NCBI GenBank assembly: GCA_036703315.1 | Contig: DATNPH010000060.1 | Span: 11,048 to 75,047, forward strand | Direction of reading: 5' to 3' | Length of the DNA stretch: 64,000 bases | From: DATNPH01 sp036703315 | GTDB lineage: Bacteria; Cyanobacteriota; Cyanobacteriia; Cyanobacteriales; Coleofasciculaceae | Part shown: positions 42,132-51,949 of the stretch, piece by piece | Layout of the letters: each line of letters opens with the position of its first letter | Position numbering within the stretch: the first letter of the stretch is position 1 | Program-made: the position numbers and the translations under genes | The notes under the pieces: model-generated | What the model saw: the letters and a program-made list of their open reading frames with translations, nothing else | Told to the model about the DNA's origin: nothing | The model's database searches: none

Positions 42132-44378
42132 ATGTCCCATCCTTTATACGTCGCCTTTATCTGGCATCAGCATCAACCCCTGTATAAAAGCCGTAAAAGC
42201 ATCTCCGGCGCATCTGGAAAATACCGTCTACCTTGGGTGCGGCTCCACGGTACCAAAGATTACCTAGATTTGGTGCTACTACTAGAGCGTTATCCAAAGT
42301 TGCATCAAACAGTGAACCTAGTTCCATCACTGATTTTGCAACTCGAAGATTATATTGCAGGCACTGCCTTTGACCCTTATCTGACACTGGCACTGACACC
42401 TACAGAACAGCTGAGCACTGAACATAAGCAATTCATCATTGAGCATTTTTTTGATGGCAATCACCACACTCTAATTGATCCCCACCCTCGTTATGCCCAA
42501 CTGTACTGGACACGGCAGAATAACGGAAGAGCGTGGTGTCTGGAAAATTGGACGGAGCAAGATTATAGCGACTTGCTAGCATGGCACAACTTGGCTTGGA
42601 TTGACCCCCTGTTTTGGGATGATCCAGATATTGACAGATGGTTGAAGCAGGGACAAAACTTTACATTAGGCGATCGCCAACGGATTTTCTCGAAGCAGAA
42701 AGAAATCATCAGTCGTATTATCCCCCAGCACCGGAAAATGCAGGATGCTGGTCAGTTGGAAGTAATAACATCGCCTTACACCCACCCAATTTTGCCCTTA
42801 CTAGCAGATACAGATGCCGGTCGTCGAGCAGTACCCAACATGACTCTGCCGCAGTACCGCTTCCAGTGGGAAGAGGATATTCCCCGACACCTGAACAAAT
42901 CTTGGGGAATGTATAAAGACCGATTTGGTCGGACACCTCGCGGGTTATGGCCTTCAGAGCAGTCAGTTAGTCCTGAGATTTTGCCTTACATTACTCAACA
43001 AGGGTTCGAGTGGATTTGCTCTGATGAGGCAGTATTAGGATGTACCTTGAAGTACTTCTTCCACAGAGATGAGGCAGGGAATATCTCGGAACCCGAGTTA
43101 CTCTACCGTCCCTATCGTCTAGAAACGCCCCATGGTCCTTTAGCCATTGTGTTTCGTGACCACCGATTATCTGACTTGATCGGCTTCACTTATAGCGCGA
43201 TGGATCCCAAGCACGCCTCTGGAGATTTAGTGGGACATCTAGAAGCGATCGCTCGTTCCCTCAAACATCGACAACCCGGCGGTGGAACCTCATTAGAACA
43301 ACCCTCACTTGTCACAATTGCGCTTGATGGTGAGAATTGCTGGGAGTATTACTACAGAGATGGTATCCCCTTCCTGGAATCTCTCTATCAGACCCTAAGC
43401 GACCATCCAGAAATCAAACTGGTGACGGTTAGTGAATTTATTGAACAGTTCCCACCCACCGAAATTATTCCAGCAGAGCATCTGCATAGCGGTTCCTGGG
43501 TTGATGGTAGTTTTACGACCTGGATTGGTGACCCAGCCAAGAATCGAGCTTGGGATTTACTAGCAGAAGCACGGCAAGTCTTAGCGAACCATCCAGAAGC
43601 TACGGAAGAAAATAATCCAGAAGTTTGGGAAGCTTTGTATGCGGCTGAAGGATCTGACTGGTTCTGGTGGTTTGGTGAAGGTCATAGCTCAAATCAGGAT
43701 GCCATGTTCGACCAGCTGTTCCGGGAACACCTGAGTGCTATTTACACCAGCTTGAATGAGCCAATTCCTCCCAATCTTCAGGGACCCGTGGAAGCCCACG
43801 ATGTCCCTGGAGACCATCTACCACAAAGCTTTATCCATCCCGTCATCAACGGATTGGGAGATGAGCAAGACTGGGATCGGGCTGGTCGCATAGAAATCGG
43901 AGGCGCACGGGGCACAATGCACCAGAGCAGCACTATCCAGCGACTCTGGTATGGTGTTGATCACCTCAACTTCTACTTACGGCTAGATTTCAAGAGTGGT
44001 GTGCAAGTAGGTCGGGACATCCCCCCGGAATTGCACCTGTTGTGGTTCTATCCTGATCGGATAATGCACAACAGCCCTGCACCTTTAGCAGAACTACCGG
44101 ATGAAGCCCCGTTGAACTATTTGTTCCACCATCATCTGGGAATTTATTTGCAGACTGGAGCAAGTTGGTTTGAGGAGGCTGTGGAGCATTATCAGTGGCA
44201 CATAAGAACTAGTCAAGCTCAGGTTGCATTCAACCAGTGTCTAGAGGTGGCAGTGCCGTGGGCAGATTTACAAGTTGAACCGGATTATCCACTGCGGCTA
44301 GTTCTGATTTCGGCTGATCACGGGATTTTCCGCAGCTATATACCAGAAAATGCGATGGTTGCACTTCAGGCTCCTTAG
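42132..44378 (+). CDS. Glycoside hydrolase family 57 protein
   Basis: A 748-residue GH57 enzyme. It opens with PLYVAFIWHQHQPLY, the first GH57 conserved region, and continues with GLWPSEQSVSPEIL, which carries a conserved Glu. Later come a conserved DGENCWEYY segment and a C-terminal DUF1957/beta-rich part. Members are amylopullulanases, alpha-amylases or branching enzymes acting on alpha-glucans, so this one probably works on glycogen in the cytoplasm. The exact activity cannot be read from the sequence. Confidence 0.9.
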   Translation: MSHPLYVAFIWHQHQPLYKSRKSISGASGKYRLPWVRLHGTKDYLDLVLLLERYPKLHQTVNLVPSLILQLEDYIAGTAFDPYLTLALTPTEQLSTEHKQFIIEHFFDGNHHTLIDPHPRYAQLYWTRQNNGRAWCLENWTEQDYSDLLAWHNLAWIDPLFWDDPDIDRWLKQGQNFTLGDRQRIFSKQKEIISRIIPQHRKMQDAGQLEVITSPYTHPILPLLADTDAGRRAVPNMTLPQYRFQWEEDIPRHLNKSWGMYKDRFGRTPRGLWPSEQSVSPEILPYITQQGFEWICSDEAVLGCTLKYFFHRDEAGNISEPELLYRPYRLETPHGPLAIVFRDHRLSDLIGFTYSAMDPKHASGDLVGHLEAIARSLKHRQPGGGTSLEQPSLVTIALDGENCWEYYYRDGIPFLESLYQTLSDHPEIKLVTVSEFIEQFPPTEIIPAEHLHSGSWVDGSFTTWIGDPAKNRAWDLLAEARQVLANHPEATEENNPEVWEALYAAEGSDWFWWFGEGHSSNQDAMFDQLFREHLSAIYTSLNEPIPPNLQGPVEAHDVPGDHLPQSFIHPVINGLGDEQDWDRAGRIEIGGARGTMHQSSTIQRLWYGVDHLNFYLRLDFKSGVQVGRDIPPELHLLWFYPDRIMHNSPAPLAELPDEAPLNYLFHHHLGIYLQTGASWFEEAVEHYQWHIRTSQAQVAFNQCLEVAVPWADLQVEPDYPLRLVLISADHGIFRSYIPENAMVALQAP

Positions 44379-44471
44379 AGGGCAATTCCAAGTTTCCCTT
44401 TAAAATTTTTATTAAGCCGGTCTTGTTAGCTTACAAGACCGCTCTTTCTTTACCACAAGCTGCATAAACTT

Positions 44472-45269
44472 ATGACACCTATCAAAAGTTTGACTCAAGA
44501 TCAGCTTACTATTGATTTCCCTCAAGAAGTATACGATAAGTTTCAAATAAACTACAAAGATTTAAATGAGTTTATACAACCTTTGAAAGACTTATCAGCA
44601 GATTTATCTAAAAATAGAAATTCATACAATATTAATCCTTACCATAGCTCCTTTAATAAAGGTATCTATATTTTGGGTAAAGATGATTCTATGTTAGGCA
44701 TATTTCCCAATCAAAAGTTAGCCTTAAAATGCTCTCAGGGACAATTCGGGGCAGAAAACTTAAGAAAACAATTTTACAGAACTATTCAGTTAGTGGAAGA
44801 TTTTGAAACTAAACTCCAGGTCGAAGAAAAAAAGCTTCTCCAGATTTGCCCAGTCTATCTCCATTTACAAAACGACCAAGCCAATTCCTTTTTTAAACAA
44901 ATACTCTTTATGCAGAGAATAGATGGAGGCGTGACTTTGGGACAAACAAAAACTGGCTTTAATACAGAATTTTGCCAAGTTTTCAGCATTCCCAGCCTGG
45001 AGGAAATTCGTCGCAAACGCCAATATTCTCTCCATCGGTATCTAGATAAAAATAAACACCGTCAACTTTTAAAAATTCAAACAGTCTATTTATTTAAAAG
45101 GCTACTGCGGAAAGGTATAAAAATTTGCAGTCTCAACCAGAAAAATGTCATGGTTAACCATGTCATTGAAACAGGTCAGACAAAATATATAATTATCGAT
45201 CCGATCGAAGACCTTTTTCCGCCGCTATCACCGCTCTACAATGGCTTAACTATGAAACTGTGTACATGA
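44472..45269 (+). CDS. Hypothetical protein with kinase-like fold hints
   Basis: A 265-residue AT-rich gene of no recognised family. The order of motifs suggests an atypical kinase or phosphotransferase: LALKCSQG (possible lysine strand), FMQRIDGG (hinge-like), NQKNVMV (catalytic-loop-like, with Asn-x3-Asn order but no Asp) and KYIIIDPIED (DFG-like Asp). Base composition is lower in GC than its neighbours, and it ends 9 bp from the convergent rtcA stop. Confidence 0.5.
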   Translation: MTPIKSLTQDQLTIDFPQEVYDKFQINYKDLNEFIQPLKDLSADLSKNRNSYNINPYHSSFNKGIYILGKDDSMLGIFPNQKLALKCSQGQFGAENLRKQFYRTIQLVEDFETKLQVEEKKLLQICPVYLHLQNDQANSFFKQILFMQRIDGGVTLGQTKTGFNTEFCQVFSIPSLEEIRRKRQYSLHRYLDKNKHRQLLKIQTVYLFKRLLRKGIKICSLNQKNVMVNHVIETGQTKYIIIDPIEDLFPPLSPLYNGLTMKLCT

Positions 45270-45278
45270 GGCTCACGT

Positions 45279-46322
45279 CTATCTTTGCGGCGCGATCGCC
45301 ACTATTTTCTCAATTTCATCTATCGTTATCTTTGCTAACCCGAACTTCTCAATTACCCAAGCATTCGTCGTCAAGTGGAGACTAATCTCAGCCACTCGGT
45401 ACTGACTCGCATCTGTTGCCAAAGCCGTTGGCAACAGCAATTGATCTGCCAGGTGAACATCCACTGGTGCACCTGTTTCGTGAAAATCCAGCAGTTCCTC
45501 ACAAGCCATCTGGGCGACTTTTTCAGCTGCTAATCCTATACGCCCTATAGCGCTAAAGCCAGCATGGCTGTGTTCATACTCTGCCGTGAGGAAAACACCT
45601 GCTCCCGGTCCTATACCCCGCTCCCGTAGTGGCTGCACTTGAGCTTTGAGGTCAGCTTGATGCAACACATTCTCGGCACGCATCGCCATGCGTTGGGGGA
45701 TGTGGGAGGGAAGTTGTGTTACCGCCGCTAAGCCACGCACCTGTTGCAAGCTTCCACGTTCCAGCAAGGACAGTCCACTCAAAGTGGTGCCACCACTTAC
45801 ACGCAGTCCGACTTCTCCCCCACCTCGCGGATACCATCCCCAGGCATTTAGCTTTACCTCAGCCTTTAACCCCATTTGGCTCAACAAGGGTAGGTAAACT
45901 TGTTCGATGTAAGCGAATGGGGGGCTATGAGCGATGTGGGTTCCGCCTCGTAGGGTCACTTGAGAATCCCCAGTTGCTAGTGCCAGAGGCAGGAGGATGG
46001 TTTGCAAGACTAGGTTAACGGTGCCAGCTGAACCGCCTTGCTGTGCTTCTGTGACATCAAACGTATACTGTCCCGCCTCGGCAGTACCACTGGGAATAAA
46101 CTCCAGGCTCATTGACCCTAGTGCATCCCCCCGCAGTTCTGCCTGACAAATCGTTGCGGCTGCTCGTACAGCCGTTAAATGTTGAGCCGCGAGCCCTGGT
46201 TTTTGACGTTTGGCGCGAATATGCTCAATTCGTATCGGCTGACCCGTGATTGCAGCTAGGCTGAGGGAAGTGCGTAGTACCTGTCCGCCGCCTTCTCCGT
46301 AGGAACCATCAATCTCAAGCAT
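45279..46322 (-). CDS. rtcA: RNA 3'-terminal phosphate cyclase
   Basis: A 347-residue enzyme that converts RNA 3'-phosphates to 2',3'-cyclic phosphates with ATP. It opens with MLEIDGSYGEGGGQVLRTS and has the family RGGTHIAHSPPF segment and the C-terminal catalytic His region near HLADQLLLPTAL. The frame is open for 41 codons further upstream (to 46445), but those codons are a dispersed C/G-tract repeat and are not part of the family, so the start at 46322 is chosen. No rtcB is nearby. Confidence 0.93.
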   Translation of the reverse strand: MLEIDGSYGEGGGQVLRTSLSLAAITGQPIRIEHIRAKRQKPGLAAQHLTAVRAAATICQAELRGDALGSMSLEFIPSGTAEAGQYTFDVTEAQQGGSAGTVNLVLQTILLPLALATGDSQVTLRGGTHIAHSPPFAYIEQVYLPLLSQMGLKAEVKLNAWGWYPRGGGEVGLRVSGGTTLSGLSLLERGSLQQVRGLAAVTQLPSHIPQRMAMRAENVLHQADLKAQVQPLRERGIGPGAGVFLTAEYEHSHAGFSAIGRIGLAAEKVAQMACEELLDFHETGAPVDVHLADQLLLPTALATDASQYRVAEISLHLTTNAWVIEKFGLAKITIDEIEKIVAIAPQR

Positions 46323-46370
46323 GGAATACAAGAATTCTTTATCTTTAGTAACATTTTGCACGTTTACCCC

Positions 46371-46400
46371 CTCAGTCCCCCCCTTACTAAGGGGGGAAGC
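46371..46400 (-). repeat. Palindromic C/G-tract repeat upstream of rtcA
   Basis: A hairpin with 8 bp arms (CCCCCCTT/AAGGGGGG, 46378-46396) around ACT, flanked on the gene side by CTGAGGGGGT. It is the same element as at 6289-6331 and is read in the same frame (PLSKGGTEGV), though here it lies in the leader. Confidence 0.75.
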
Positions 46401-46640
46401 TAGCACCCTGGAGGATTGAGGTGGGGTTAAGGTGCAGTAGTGCAAGCTAGCAGCTTATGAATACAAACAAGAATCCGCCTTAAACAAAATCCTTAATGAC
46501 AGATTCGTTGTATATAGTTCCGCCGGAACGTCTGTATGTGGTTTAACGTGCAATTACTTCAGCTTCAGTGATTTCAATTGGGTCGAGGGTATCTGGGAAT
46601 TCGTAAAACGAGTAATGCCACCCGACACTTTGGGGTCAGT

Positions 46641-46793
46641 TTATGCAGCGGCACTAAATGGGCTGATGTATTTCCGTCCGATAATTTCGCAGAATTTGTT
46701 ATTGTAAACAATAACTTGACCGTAGTGGTATCGACGTGGTTGCCAGTTGGCAGGGTTTTCTGCAATTTCCACAGCGATCTTGATGCGCGTCAT
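46641..46793 (-). CDS. Short hypothetical ORF (50 aa)
   Basis: Translates as MTRIKIAVEIAENPANWQPR and ends GRKYISPFSAAA. The middle (HYGQVIVYNNKFCEIIGRKY) reads like part of a folded beta protein. A GGAGC ribosome-binding-like site lies about 13 nt upstream. It may be a small conserved protein or a truncated gene; no family recognised. Confidence 0.35.
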   Translation of the reverse strand: MTRIKIAVEIAENPANWQPRRYHYGQVIVYNNKFCEIIGRKYISPFSAAA

Positions 46794-47041
46794 GATAGTA
46801 AATTAGCTCCTAGCTAAAGTGTGTTAGTTGGGAGTTAGAGGCGGTTTTGTGGATCAGCCGTTAGCCACTTCGCTCTTAATTGAAAACTAATGATATAGTT
46901 TTCAGAAGTTCAGTTATTTTTTTAATTAAAAAGAAGTTAGTAGGGGTGTTTGTATCAAGGATTAAGTAATAACAAAAATTGCTGAGGGTAAAGTTTTACA
47001 GAGGTAAAATTCTGATATTCCATAAAAAAATCTTTCCAACC

Positions 47042-47670
47042 ATGATGTCTGAAGCTTTATTGGAAAATAGAGATTACACAGTAATATTGGCGAAATCTCC
47101 TTCCGAAAATATACAAAGCGAACCTCTTCCTGTTGACCGTTGGCAGACGGCATCAGCGTCAATAGTTGCGCTTGTTTCAAAATGTTCAGAATTTGACCCA
47201 GATGGCATTACTGTCTATATCACAGCGGACTCAATCAAAAACTATAGGCAGGTGAAAGAAGAGCAAGTTGCTCTTCTCGTTCAGGAATTTCAAGAAACGG
47301 CACCTCCTGAAATCTTCAATTTAGTAAAAGTATTGCAAACGGTTCTTGATGATTACTTTGCTCGAAAAGAGGCAGGACAAACTAAGGAAAATGGAGAAAT
47401 TATAATTGTAGTGACGGATGAAGAGCCGCCAGAGCGGCAGGAGCTGGTGAAAGCCATTGTCAATCCACACACAAAATTAACAACAATGAAGAGCTAGGAA
47501 TTGGTTTTGCTCAAATTGGGGAACATAGCATCACTAAAGGTTTTTTCTCAGCTTTGGATGATGATTTAAATGTAGCTGGTGCTCGTTTTGATATTGTAGA
47601 CACAAAAGTTCTAGATACAACAGAGACTACTTCTCTCATTCAGTTTTTGTTCGACATAATCAATGACTAG
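47042..47670 (+). pseudogene. Frameshifted von Willebrand A domain gene
   Basis: The first frame starts MMSEALLENRDYTVILAKSP, passes through FDPDGITVYI and IIIVVTDEEPPER, and stops at 47495-47497. In the next frame EELGIGFAQIGEHSITKGF continues to INDxx-type family ending at TAG 47668-47670, the expected C-terminus of this cyanobacterial VWA family. One base lost (or two gained) near 47472-47485 would explain the break. The MIDAS DxSxS has also become AKSPS, losing the metal-binding Asp, so decay began before or alongside the frameshift. Confidence 0.85.
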
Positions 47671-47923
47671 AAGATGTTTGCAGCTTTCACATTGATAAAG
47701 AATGTCCTGACAGCCAACAACACCATTAACAACCCATCCTGTTTATTATTGTTCGGTTGAGGGGGTTTTATTTAGAGTTGTCGGTTTTGCTAAAAGGCTA
47801 ATTTCATCAAATCACTCAACTGGGTAATCCTGTCGGAGGATGTAGTATCCTGCCTGAAAAGCGAAGCTATTGTTATCAGGCGATCGAGTTGTCTTTAATC
47901 CCCAATTTAAGGGTGATAACAGT

Positions 47924-48088
47924 ATGGTTTGGTTTATCTTGATGTTTTTGTTTGTCTTGGTACTCTCGGCTAGCCCGCTTCTCGGTAGCTTGAATGTACG
48001 CTGGTCTTTGGAGATCATGATCGGACTATTTGCGGCTTTTTTCGTTGTGGGGTGGATAATTTTAATTTTCTATCCCCTAATTTGGTAA
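47924..48088 (+). CDS. Small two-helix membrane protein (54 aa)
   Basis: The ATG at 47924 opens 54 codons with two strongly hydrophobic helices (VWFILMFLFVLVLSAS and IGLFAAFFVVGWIILIFY) separated by a short polar loop. The frame continues upstream to 47870 but that part is not membrane-like and lacks a ribosome-binding site. No family recognised; it sits in a decayed region. Confidence 0.45.
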   Translation: MVWFILMFLFVLVLSASPLLGSLNVRWSLEIMIGLFAAFFVVGWIILIFYPLIW

Positions 48089-48248
48089 ATAATGCTTGTC
48101 TATGCCGAGCGGATGCCTCGGGCAAAATTTTACAAAAATTTGCTGTTTGATATCCTTCTGAATAAAGATACTGGAGTCAGACAACAGAACTAAGTAGCAT
48201 ACTAGACCGTTGCAAATTCTCGTTTTGCGATCGCCTTCATGACCTCTG

Positions 48249-48376
48249 ATACCATTTGGTTAAATGTTTGACACTTATCGGTGATTAGGTTTTAGGTGTT
48301 AAGTAGCAGGCGGTAAGAAGGAGGCTACAACCTACTACCTTGACTATTTGTGTCATTGTTTAAGGCCAAATGGTAT
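48249..48376. mobile_element. 128 bp MITE-like element
   Basis: Imperfect ~28 bp terminal inverted repeats: ATACCATTTGGTTAAATG at the left, and at the right the complement of AATACCATTTGGCCTTAAAC. No coding capacity. It occupies part of the 613 bp gap before the next kinase gene; the remainder (48377-48701) shows only short hairpins and no gene. Confidence 0.6.
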
Positions 48377-48701
48377 TATTTCTTAGCTTCAACGCTATGG
48401 GCGCAAGCGCAATTGGACCCGATTGCACCTTGCTCAAAAATTCTGTCATACCCCCAAGAGCGGTACACTCAGGATTACTGGCGGCAGACAATAGGTACTA
48501 GCCTAGTTTCACCGTTTTGAGCAGTTTTCGGTGCTCACCGGACAGACACTCAACCCTAATAGGGCATTCGCTCAAAGGGAATCAGAGATAACCTTAACGA
48601 GATTCCTTAATTTATGTCTTTGGAGGGTTATCACAATTAGCTAGCTTCATTATGGTTGAGCCGAGTTAAATAATAACCAGCCTAAAGATTATCTGGAGCC
48701 T

Positions 48702-50423
48702 ATGTTGCGGCAGTCTTCTCACTCAACCCTGAAATCCGAGCTGATTACCGACACAAAAGGGGTATTTGGTATACCTGCTGAATCGGAGCAAGACAGAAAA
48801 TTTCGCAAAAGAGGGTTGAAAGAGCTGTTTGGTGGCTTAACTATCAGACAAAAAATTCGTTGTGGGTATGCTCTGGCGATTGGCATTGCCGTTCTGGGCA
48901 TCATCCCAGCACGAATAATAGAAACTTATTACGAGCAACACACGAGGAATATACTTATCCAAACTCATAAAGCCACCATTACTGTCAGAAATTTAGAAGG
49001 TGCCCTACTACAGGCACAAAACCACCAGCAAATGCTGGCAACGCTACTAACAAACTATCCAAAATTTGAGCATGAATACTCTGAGACAATTGAGGCACTA
49101 GATAATGCTTATCGGCTGCTGGATGAGGCGAAATATGCCATAAATGATGCACATGCAAATCATCAAATTAGCTTTAACGAAATGCAGCTAATGCAATCGA
49201 TACCAAATCATCAAGATACGGTAGCTGCCTACTCCCAACAGCTAAAGGCACTTGTGCAGCAAATAAAAGCATCTAATTTGAAGCCAGAAGAGGTGGCAGC
49301 AGCACAACAAGCAATTCTGCGCTTTACAAGCGGTGAATTATTTTTCAAGTTACATGATTTGTCAGAGGAGCTAACAAAGCTAGTCAGCCACCTTCAAGCT
49401 GAGGAAGCAGAGGTATTTCAAATTAGGGAACAGGCTTGTAAGCTGGGTTGGGTCATTCAGTTGATAAGTCTAGGGATCGCCGTGACGATCGCAACACTTC
49501 TAGCTGTTTATACCAGTCGGGCGCTTGCTCGTCCTCTGGAAACCACTACCAGTATCGCTCAGCAAGTGGCGAAGGAGTCTAATTTTGGTCTGCGGGTTCC
49601 GATCGCAACAAAAGATGAAATTGGGTCGTTAGCTACGTCTCTCAATCATCTCATTGACCGGGTATTTGATTGTACCCAACAACTGCAACAGGCTGAAGAA
49701 TTAGCTGAAGTTGGTAGCAAGACTAAGAGCCAGTTTCTAGCAATTATGAGCCATGAATTACGCACACCGTTGAATGCGATCATTGGCTTGAGCGAGCTTC
49801 TCCAAGATGACGCCCAGGATCTAGGCGTAGGCGATGAGGATTTTATCAGTGACCTCCAGTCAATCAACTGTGCTGGCAAGCATCTGCTGACGTTGATCAA
49901 CGATATCCTCGACTTGTCTAAGATTGAAGCGGGAAAAATGGCTCTCCACCCAGAGACGTTTGCGATCGCGACGCTAATTAATGACGTTGTCCTCACCGTG
50001 AAGCCGTTGATGGAGAACAATGGAAATATCTTAGAGGTTCATTGTGATAAGCCGCTTGGTACTATGCATGCTGACCCAACTAAACTAAAGCAGGTGCTGT
50101 TGAACCTGCTTTCTAACGGCGCTAAGTTTACAAAACAGGGTCAGGTGACGCTGACGGTTACCCTTAAGCGAGTCGGCAATTGTGAGTGGATTGGCTTTCG
50201 TGTGCAAGACACAGGCATCGGTATGTCTGATGAGCAACAGCAACGGTTGTTTCAAGCCTTCACCCAAGGAGATCCCTCGACCACACGTAAGTATGGTGGC
50301 GCTGGACTGGGGTTAGCAATTAGCAGCCACTTTTGCCAGATGATGGGCGGTAATATTGGTGTAGAAAGTCAAGTTGGACAGGGGTCTACTTTCACTGTTA
50401 ACCTACCAGTCGAGCCTTGTTGA
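48702..50423 (+). CDS. Membrane HAMP sensor histidine kinase
   Basis: A 573-residue kinase with a TM at about 52-72, an extracytoplasmic helical sensor (about 75-245, four-helix type), a second TM (about 248-272), HAMP (about 272-325), HisKA with His351 in SHELRTPLNA, and HATPase_c with N-box NLLSNGAKFT, G1 DTGIGM and G2 GAGLGLAIS. No response regulator is adjacent. The downstream GT2 gene lies 111 bp away on the same strand. Confidence 0.9.
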   Translation: MLRQSSHSTLKSELITDTKGVFGIPAESEQDRKFRKRGLKELFGGLTIRQKIRCGYALAIGIAVLGIIPARIIETYYEQHTRNILIQTHKATITVRNLEGALLQAQNHQQMLATLLTNYPKFEHEYSETIEALDNAYRLLDEAKYAINDAHANHQISFNEMQLMQSIPNHQDTVAAYSQQLKALVQQIKASNLKPEEVAAAQQAILRFTSGELFFKLHDLSEELTKLVSHLQAEEAEVFQIREQACKLGWVIQLISLGIAVTIATLLAVYTSRALARPLETTTSIAQQVAKESNFGLRVPIATKDEIGSLATSLNHLIDRVFDCTQQLQQAEELAEVGSKTKSQFLAIMSHELRTPLNAIIGLSELLQDDAQDLGVGDEDFISDLQSINCAGKHLLTLINDILDLSKIEAGKMALHPETFAIATLINDVVLTVKPLMENNGNILEVHCDKPLGTMHADPTKLKQVLLNLLSNGAKFTKQGQVTLTVTLKRVGNCEWIGFRVQDTGIGMSDEQQQRLFQAFTQGDPSTTRKYGGAGLGLAISSHFCQMMGGNIGVESQVGQGSTFTVNLPVEPC

Positions 50424-50500
50424 TTGACTAGATGTTGCCTAATTGTGGAATGATTTAGGCAGGAACAACTATGAAGACAAAACAAGCCGCTTAAATACAA

Positions 50501-50514
50501 GTAGGACTTACGCA
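50501..50514 (+). repeat. Solo MITE end upstream of the GT2 gene
   Basis: GTAGGACTTACGCA matches the 14 bp end of the MITE at 29767. No second end is seen nearby. It falls in the probable leader of the GT2 gene. Confidence 0.45.
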
Positions 50515-50534
50515 CTGTACAAATAACCATAATT

Positions 50535-51863
50535 GTGCTAATCCAAGCTTCTGTCTCTTTTCTATATTGGCTAATTAATATTTTTTATGTACTAATTTTA
50601 CTGATATTGATTAGTGAAGTTACTGTTGTTGCCTTCTGGTACTCCTTATCGCCAAACACAAAGCTGAAACGAGGGCTGCTACAGCGCTACTTGAGATGTA
50701 TTCCTGCGACTTCTGTTCATGACAACGTTGAGCGACTCGAACTGAAACGGCAATTACCTCGATGCTCATTCATTGTGGTTGCTTATCTGCCAAATGAGCA
50801 GAACATCATTCTGGATACACTCAAGTACATTCTGACAACTGTTGAGAGACCAAAGAGTGGTTTAGAAGTGATTCTGGCTTACAATACTCCTATTCAATTG
50901 CCAGTCGAAGACGACTTGCAACACCTGGCAGCGTTGTATCCGGAGCTACGTCTACTTCCCGTTAAGACTAGCCGATCAAAAGCAGAAAACTTGAACGCCG
51001 CAATCCCCCTTGTTACAGGTGAAATTACTTGTATTCTTGATGCAGATCATCGACCAGCTAATGATTGTCTAAGCCGAGCTTGGTATTGGCTGGATAGCGA
51101 CAGGTATGACGTTGTTCAGGGGCGCAACGTTATTCGCAACTACAACTGTAATCCACTTACAAAAATAATTTCTGTCGAGTTTGAATGTCTCTTTTGTGTT
51201 AGCCATCTGGCTCTATCGGTTCTGGTGGATACAGCAATTTTTGGAGGCACTAATGGTTACTGGCGGACTAGTGTGCTTCAGCATCTTCAATTTCGCCCTA
51301 ACATGCTAACTGAAGACATTGATATAACTGTGCGGGCGCTACTTCGGGGATACCGTATTGTTAACGACCCCACTATCATTGCTACAGAACTCGCGCCTGT
51401 AGATATACAGTCTTTGTGGTTTCAAAGGAAGCGGTGGGCGCAGGGTTGGCTTGAAGTGCTTCTTAAATATCAGTGGTCTTTCTTTCGCTCAGACAAGCTC
51501 AACGTTTGGCAAAAACTGTATTGGACAAAGCTGCTGCTTGGCAGTGTAATCTTTCATGTTGTTGGACTGCCAATTTTTCTAATTACATTTAGTCAAGTCT
51601 TCAGCAATATGTCTTTCTCCTCACTCGCTCACGCTCATGTTTGGATTACACCAGCTTTGCTACTCCTGATTGAACTTTATCAGACATTAGTCGCTAGGAA
51701 AGCAAAAAATCCAGTTATTCGGCTTTCTTTCATCAACTTGGCTCTCTATTGCTTGGCTGTTCCCCTCTACTGTTTATTCAAGAACTTCACAGTTATTGCT
51801 GCAATTTACGATCATCTGCTTGGCAAGACTGAATGGATTGTCACTCGACGCGAGCCTAATTGA
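50535..51863 (+). CDS. Family 2 processive glycosyltransferase
   Basis: A 442-residue integral membrane GT2. Catalytic signature: SKAENLN, D169-A-D171, T-E-D261 and Q297-R-K-R-W301, the set of processive synthases such as cellulose, hyaluronan and beta-glucan synthases. One TM at the N-terminus and about three to four at the C-terminus; no PilZ domain. The substrate is unknown. The start is GTG at 50535 with no good ATG nearby, so the N-terminus is uncertain. Confidence 0.85.
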   Translation: MLIQASVSFLYWLINIFYVLILLILISEVTVVAFWYSLSPNTKLKRGLLQRYLRCIPATSVHDNVERLELKRQLPRCSFIVVAYLPNEQNIILDTLKYILTTVERPKSGLEVILAYNTPIQLPVEDDLQHLAALYPELRLLPVKTSRSKAENLNAAIPLVTGEITCILDADHRPANDCLSRAWYWLDSDRYDVVQGRNVIRNYNCNPLTKIISVEFECLFCVSHLALSVLVDTAIFGGTNGYWRTSVLQHLQFRPNMLTEDIDITVRALLRGYRIVNDPTIIATELAPVDIQSLWFQRKRWAQGWLEVLLKYQWSFFRSDKLNVWQKLYWTKLLLGSVIFHVVGLPIFLITFSQVFSNMSFSSLAHAHVWITPALLLLIELYQTLVARKAKNPVIRLSFINLALYCLAVPLYCLFKNFTVIAAIYDHLLGKTEWIVTRREPN

Positions 51864-51949
51864 GTGTTTCCTCATAGAAACAGTATTAATTTACCCACGC
51901 TTAGGTGAGGTAGGTACCCACAAATAACTAACGATTAATAAATAATTCA

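Noticed and set aside
46323..46445. N-terminal 41-residue extension of RtcA
   Set aside because: It is encoded by a dispersed C/G-tract repeat, and the family start MLEIDGSYGEGGGQ is internal.
48405..48480. tRNA-like cloverleaf in the gap before the HAMP kinase
   Set aside because: Short hairpins are present (for example GCAATTGG/CCGATTGC) but no acceptor stem, T-loop or anticodon arrangement fits.
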